Assembly (NCBI GenBank): GCA_937902055.1
Contig: CALGUJ010000221.1
Location: forward strand, 1-11,075
Direction: 5' to 3'
Origin: an uncultured Pelolinea sp.
Lineage (GTDB): Bacteria; Chloroflexota; Anaerolineae; Anaerolineales; Anaerolineaceae
Length of the DNA: 11,075 bases
Below are positions 8,284 through 11,075 of this stretch, piece after piece. Position 1 is the first letter of the stretch. The number at the start of each line of letters is the position of its first letter. A model generated the notes under the pieces. It was not told where the DNA came from. It made no database searches and worked only from the letters and a program-made list of their open reading frames with translations. The translations under genes and the position numbers were made by a program.

Positions 8284-9213
8284 ATGGATGCAATTATTAC
8301 TCTTGACATTGGCGGAACGAACACCCGCTGCGCCCTTTTCCACGCCGAAAAGGATGATCCCGTCAGCATCGACCGCATCGGAACGACCACGGAGAGCGCT
8401 TCAGCCATCGAAAATATCACGCAGCTCATCGAGCGCAACTGGCCGAAAGACCGCAGCGTGGCTGGCATCGCCGCCGCGGCGCCCGGCTCGATCGACGTGG
8501 TGCAGAACAAGGTGATCCTGGCGCCCAACATCCCCAACTGGCGCAATTTTCCGCTGGGCGAGATATTGCAGAAGCGCTTCGGCATAAAGGTGTTGGTGAA
8601 TAACGACGCGCGCATGGCGGCGGTGGGCGAATGGAAACGCGGCGCCGGCCGCGGCCACAACGACATCGTTTATTTCACGGTCAGCACAGGCCTGGGCGGC
8701 GGCGTGATCACCGGCGGGCGCATCTTGCAGGGCGCGGTCGGCATCGCCACCGAAGTGGGCCACATCGTCCTGCAGGACGACGGCCCTGCCTGCGGCTGCG
8801 GGCGCTTCGGCCATTTCGAAGCCTTTTCCTCCGGCACCGGCATTCACAATTACGTCAGCGAAAAGATCAAAGCCGGCGCGCCGACCTCGCTGCAATCACC
8901 TTCTCCCAGCACCAAAGAGATCGCTGAGGCCGCCAAAGCGGGCGACGCGCTCGCGCTGGAGGCTTTCAACCGGGCGGGCTACTACCTGGGTATCGGGGTG
9001 GCAAATTACCTGCACATCTTCAACCCCTCCTGCGTGATCTTCGGGGGCGGCGTATCGCAAAGCGGCGATCTGATCTTCAAGCCTTTCCGCGAATCGTTGG
9101 AGCAGCACGTGCTCAGCCCGAATTACCTGGCCAATTTGAAGATCGCCGTGGCGGAACTGGGCGATAATGCCGGGTTGATCGGCACGTTCGAGTACATGAA
9201 ACAAAATCTCTGA
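8284..9213 (+). CDS. ROK-family sugar kinase, probable glucokinase
   Basis: This 309-residue cytoplasmic kinase most likely phosphorylates glucose to glucose 6-phosphate with ATP. The N-terminal phosphate motif is DIGGTNTRCALF (8-19). Asp108 in NNDARMAA is the expected catalytic base, TVSTGLGGGV (132-141) is the second phosphate motif, and EVGHIVL (157-163) supplies sugar-binding Glu157 and zinc-binding His160. The ROK zinc motif CxCGxxGCxE appears here as CGCGRFGHFE (170-179), so His177 replaces the third Cys. A further glycine motif, VIFGGGVSQSGD (251-262), binds nucleotide. The length is normal. It is divergent from yvcK-gap-pgk, which suits a first step of glycolysis, and the histidine kinase follows on the same strand after 56 bases. 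Other ROK substrates such as mannose, fructose or N-acetylglucosamine cannot be excluded. The long insert of a ROK repressor DNA-binding domain is absent. Confidence 0.92.
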   Translation: MDAIITLDIGGTNTRCALFHAEKDDPVSIDRIGTTTESASAIENITQLIERNWPKDRSVAGIAAAAPGSIDVVQNKVILAPNIPNWRNFPLGEILQKRFGIKVLVNNDARMAAVGEWKRGAGRGHNDIVYFTVSTGLGGGVITGGRILQGAVGIATEVGHIVLQDDGPACGCGRFGHFEAFSSGTGIHNYVSEKIKAGAPTSLQSPSPSTKEIAEAAKAGDALALEAFNRAGYYLGIGVANYLHIFNPSCVIFGGGVSQSGDLIFKPFRESLEQHVLSPNYLANLKIAVAELGDNAGLIGTFEYMKQNL

Positions 9214-9269
9214 TATTAAGAAATTATTTAGATACGTTCCGCCAAAATTGATTTCTAATTACGTTCGAT

Positions 9270-10835
9270 ATGCTTATGCTGCCGGATATTCGGGTTAGAC
9301 AAAGGGATTATTTGCTGGAGATATCCAGGGCGCTCACTCAGGAGCTCGACCTGGATACCTTGCTCAAACGCATCCTGAACGTTTCCATTGAAATGCTGGC
9401 CGGCCAGGCCGGCCTCATCGTGCTGCGCAGCGCCGGCGGCCAATGGCATACCCGCGTGGCGGAAGGCATCTCTCCGGCTTTTATTGATGATCTCACCCCC
9501 CTGCTGAAATCCATTCCCGATCACGAAGACCCCGAGAATTTCGAAATTCCCGAAGTCAACCGCATCCTCAGCCAGTTGGCGCATGCCGCCACGCTGGGAT
9601 TGATGAGCGGCGTCTGGCTGCCCATGGTCACCCAAAACCAGGTGCTGGGCGTGATCTTCATTTTCCGCGGTTACCCGGGCGTCTTTTCGCTTAACGACCG
9701 CAATGTGCTAAGCAGTTTCGCCAACCAGGCCGCCATCGCCGTGCGCAACGCCCAGTTGTACATGACCGCGGTGCGCAACAAGCAGCATCTCGACACAGTG
9801 CTGGATTCGGCCGCCGACGGTATCCTGATCCTTGGGCCGAACCAGGTCATCGAACGCTGCAATCCGGCCTTTTCGCGCATGATCTCGCTGCCAGTGGAGG
9901 AGATTCAGGGCAAACCGCATGACGAGGTTCTGATTTTCGAGAAACTCACCCACGACGTCAAGCTGGAAGACGCGCTGGCCGGCGGTTGGCCGCTCACCGA
10001 ACATGCCCAGCTCTACGTGGAAGGCGACCTCAAACGCCGGGATTCTTCCTCCCTGCCGGTGGGCATCACCTACGCCCCCCTGCTGACGCAGGAAGGCAAG
10101 CTGAACAATATCATAGCCTCCGTACGCGATATCACCCGCTTCCGCCAGGCCGAGGAAATGAAAAGCACTTTCATCTCCGTGATCAGCCACGAACTCAAAA
10201 CCCCGGTGGCTCTGATCAAGGGGTACGTCTGCACGCTGCTGCGCGAAGACGCCAAGTGGGACAGCAAGTTCGTCAAGGAAAGCCTGACAATCATCGAAGA
10301 AGAGTCCGACCGGCTGAACCAATTGATCGAGAATCTGCTGGACGCCACCCGCCTGCAAGCTGGCGGCGTGACCCTGAAAAAAGCCGATATTTCCCTGGCG
10401 GCGGTTGCCGAACGTCTGGCAACGCGCTTCCAAACCCAGACCAAAAACCACACCATCCGTGTGGATTTCCCAAAAGATTTCCCGCTGGTGTTTGCCGATG
10501 AATCCCGCCTCGAGCAGGTCATCAGCAACCTGATCTCAAACTCGATCAAGTATTCCGAAAACGGTGAGATTCTTATCAGCGGCGAAGCGCGCAAGGACAT
10601 GGTGATCGTCTCGGTCAGCGACCAGGGCCAGGGCATCGCCCCCCAGGATATGCCCTACATCTTCGACCGTTTCTACCGCTCATCCGACGCCATGCGCACC
10701 AAGAAAGGCGCCGGGTTGGGCCTTTACCTGGCCAAGTCGATCGTCGAATCCCACAACGGGCGCATCTGGATCGACAACGAGCACAAGAAAGGCGCGCGTA
10801 TTTGTTTTTCATTACCCATCGGAAATGACGAATAA
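9270..10835 (+). CDS. Soluble sensor histidine kinase, GAF-PAS-HisKA-HATPase
   Basis: The 521-residue protein is a class I histidine kinase without membrane segments or a signal peptide, so it should sense a cytoplasmic signal. Residues about 10-165 resemble a GAF domain, ending in the SFANQAAIAVRNAQLY helix (149-164). Residues 172-292 are a PAS domain (LDTVLDSAADGILIL to SVRDITRFRQAEE). The phosphoacceptor is His307 in SVISHELKTPVALIKGY. The catalytic domain shows the N box (Asn420, Asn424, NSIKYS), the G1 box SDQGQGIA (450-457), the F box FDRFYR (465-470) and the G2 box KGAGLGLYLAK (479-489). All catalytic elements are present. No Shine-Dalgarno sequence precedes the ATG, and a second in-frame ATG lies two codons on. 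No response regulator gene is adjacent in the window. It may share a transcript with the ROK kinase gene, as no terminator is seen in the 56-base gap. The signal is unknown. Confidence 0.94.
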   Translation: MLMLPDIRVRQRDYLLEISRALTQELDLDTLLKRILNVSIEMLAGQAGLIVLRSAGGQWHTRVAEGISPAFIDDLTPLLKSIPDHEDPENFEIPEVNRILSQLAHAATLGLMSGVWLPMVTQNQVLGVIFIFRGYPGVFSLNDRNVLSSFANQAAIAVRNAQLYMTAVRNKQHLDTVLDSAADGILILGPNQVIERCNPAFSRMISLPVEEIQGKPHDEVLIFEKLTHDVKLEDALAGGWPLTEHAQLYVEGDLKRRDSSSLPVGITYAPLLTQEGKLNNIIASVRDITRFRQAEEMKSTFISVISHELKTPVALIKGYVCTLLREDAKWDSKFVKESLTIIEEESDRLNQLIENLLDATRLQAGGVTLKKADISLAAVAERLATRFQTQTKNHTIRVDFPKDFPLVFADESRLEQVISNLISNSIKYSENGEILISGEARKDMVIVSVSDQGQGIAPQDMPYIFDRFYRSSDAMRTKKGAGLGLYLAKSIVESHNGRIWIDNEHKKGARICFSLPIGNDE

Positions 10836-10853
10836 TGCCAGCGGCATGATTCG
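10829..10853 (+). terminator. Weak hairpin overlapping the histidine kinase stop codon
   Basis: CGAAT-A-ATGCC (10829-10839) can pair with GGCAT-G-ATTCG (10843-10853) across an AGC loop, giving ten pairs with one A-G mismatch. The stem contains the TAA stop of the kinase gene. The following bases, TTGAAATTTTATT, are only partly T-rich, so termination would be weak. The stem is nearly symmetrical and could act on either strand, or could simply stabilise the mRNA end. Confidence 0.35.
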
Positions 10854-10887
10854 TTGAAATTTTATTCAAGAAAAGAGATTACGATTT

Positions 10888-11075
10888 ATGGCTCAGACTC
10901 AAACAACCTGCCCGAAATGCCGCCAGCCGGTTTTAGTGGAAGTGCAGCAATCATTCGATATGACCCAGGACCCCCTGGCCAAGCAGAAATTGCTCTCCAA
11001 CGCGGCCAACGTCATGCACTGCCCAAGCTGCGGTTACCAGGGCATGCTCGCGGTTCCGATCGTGTATCACGATCC
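10888..11075 (+). CDS. CpXC-domain protein, N-terminal part only (cut by window edge)
   Basis: An ATG at 10888, with AAAAGAGA upstream as a plausible ribosome site, opens a frame of 62 full codons that runs off the right edge. The visible protein holds two short cysteine pairs, CPKC (residues 8-11) and CPSCGY (46-51), then an IVYHD stretch (58-62). Paired CPxC motifs about 35 residues apart with a conserved YHD match the CpXC domain, a family without an assigned biochemical role that probably binds a metal ion. A DP-x-x-K/Q-LL segment between them (29-37) also fits the family. The total length and any further domains are unseen. It lies 52 bases after the histidine kinase gene on the same strand, with a weak hairpin between them. 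Confidence 0.82.
   Translation, partial: MAQTQTTCPKCRQPVLVEVQQSFDMTQDPLAKQKLLSNAANVMHCPSCGYQGMLAVPIVYHD

Noticed and set aside
9214..9269. Terminator, or a TACGTTC direct-repeat operator, between the ROK and histidine kinase genes
   Set aside because: The two TACGTTC copies (9233-9239 and 9260-9266) and a 6-base inverted repeat (9219-9224 and 9251-9256) are too short and too far apart to support a call.

Overview
The window reads as a stretch of bacterial chromosome. I infer a Chloroflexota member, probably class Anaerolineae. The grounds are a YvcK-type protein with a two-helix membrane anchor encoded with gap and pgk, a ROK sugar kinase beside them, a soluble GAF-PAS histidine kinase and a CpXC-domain protein. 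This assignment comes from gene content only. No rRNA, tRNA, CRISPR array, insertion sequence or phage gene was seen.

Positions 1 to about 4300 hold a sugar-uptake and phosphorylation operon on the minus strand, in the order GntR/UTRA repressor, PfkB sugar kinase, RbsA-like double ATPase, RbsC-like permease. The genes are 4 to 9 bases apart. A consensus promoter (TTGACA, 17-base spacer, TATAAT) precedes the repressor gene. Five 7-bp repeats, which contain inverted repeats, lie just downstream of the -10 box and are the likely operator. The permease runs off the left edge and no solute-binding protein is visible. This block looks AT-richer by eye than the rest.

Positions 4300 to 8283 hold a central-carbon cluster, also on the minus strand, in the order yvcK, gap (GAPDH), pgk (phosphoglycerate kinase). 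It ends in a clear intrinsic terminator after pgk. A second hairpin with a U-run lies between gap and pgk and may tune their relative expression or protect the mRNA.

Positions 8210 to 8283 form a compact divergent promoter region. The -10 boxes of yvcK and of the rightward ROK kinase lie only 9 and 7 bases from their start codons, and neither gene has a Shine-Dalgarno sequence. Both transcripts are therefore predicted to be leaderless or nearly so.

Positions 8284 to 11075 read rightward: a ROK sugar kinase (probably glucokinase), a soluble sensor histidine kinase with no response regulator beside it, and the start of a CpXC-domain protein cut by the right edge.

Together the genes cover import and phosphorylation of one sugar, phosphorylation of glucose or a similar sugar, and the triose half of glycolysis or gluconeogenesis, with a YvcK-type factor likely linking carbon flux to the cell envelope. 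No clearly new defence or mobile system is seen. The observations most worth checking are the operator architecture, the leaderless divergent promoters, the gap/pgk intergenic hairpin and a His-for-Cys change in the ROK zinc motif.
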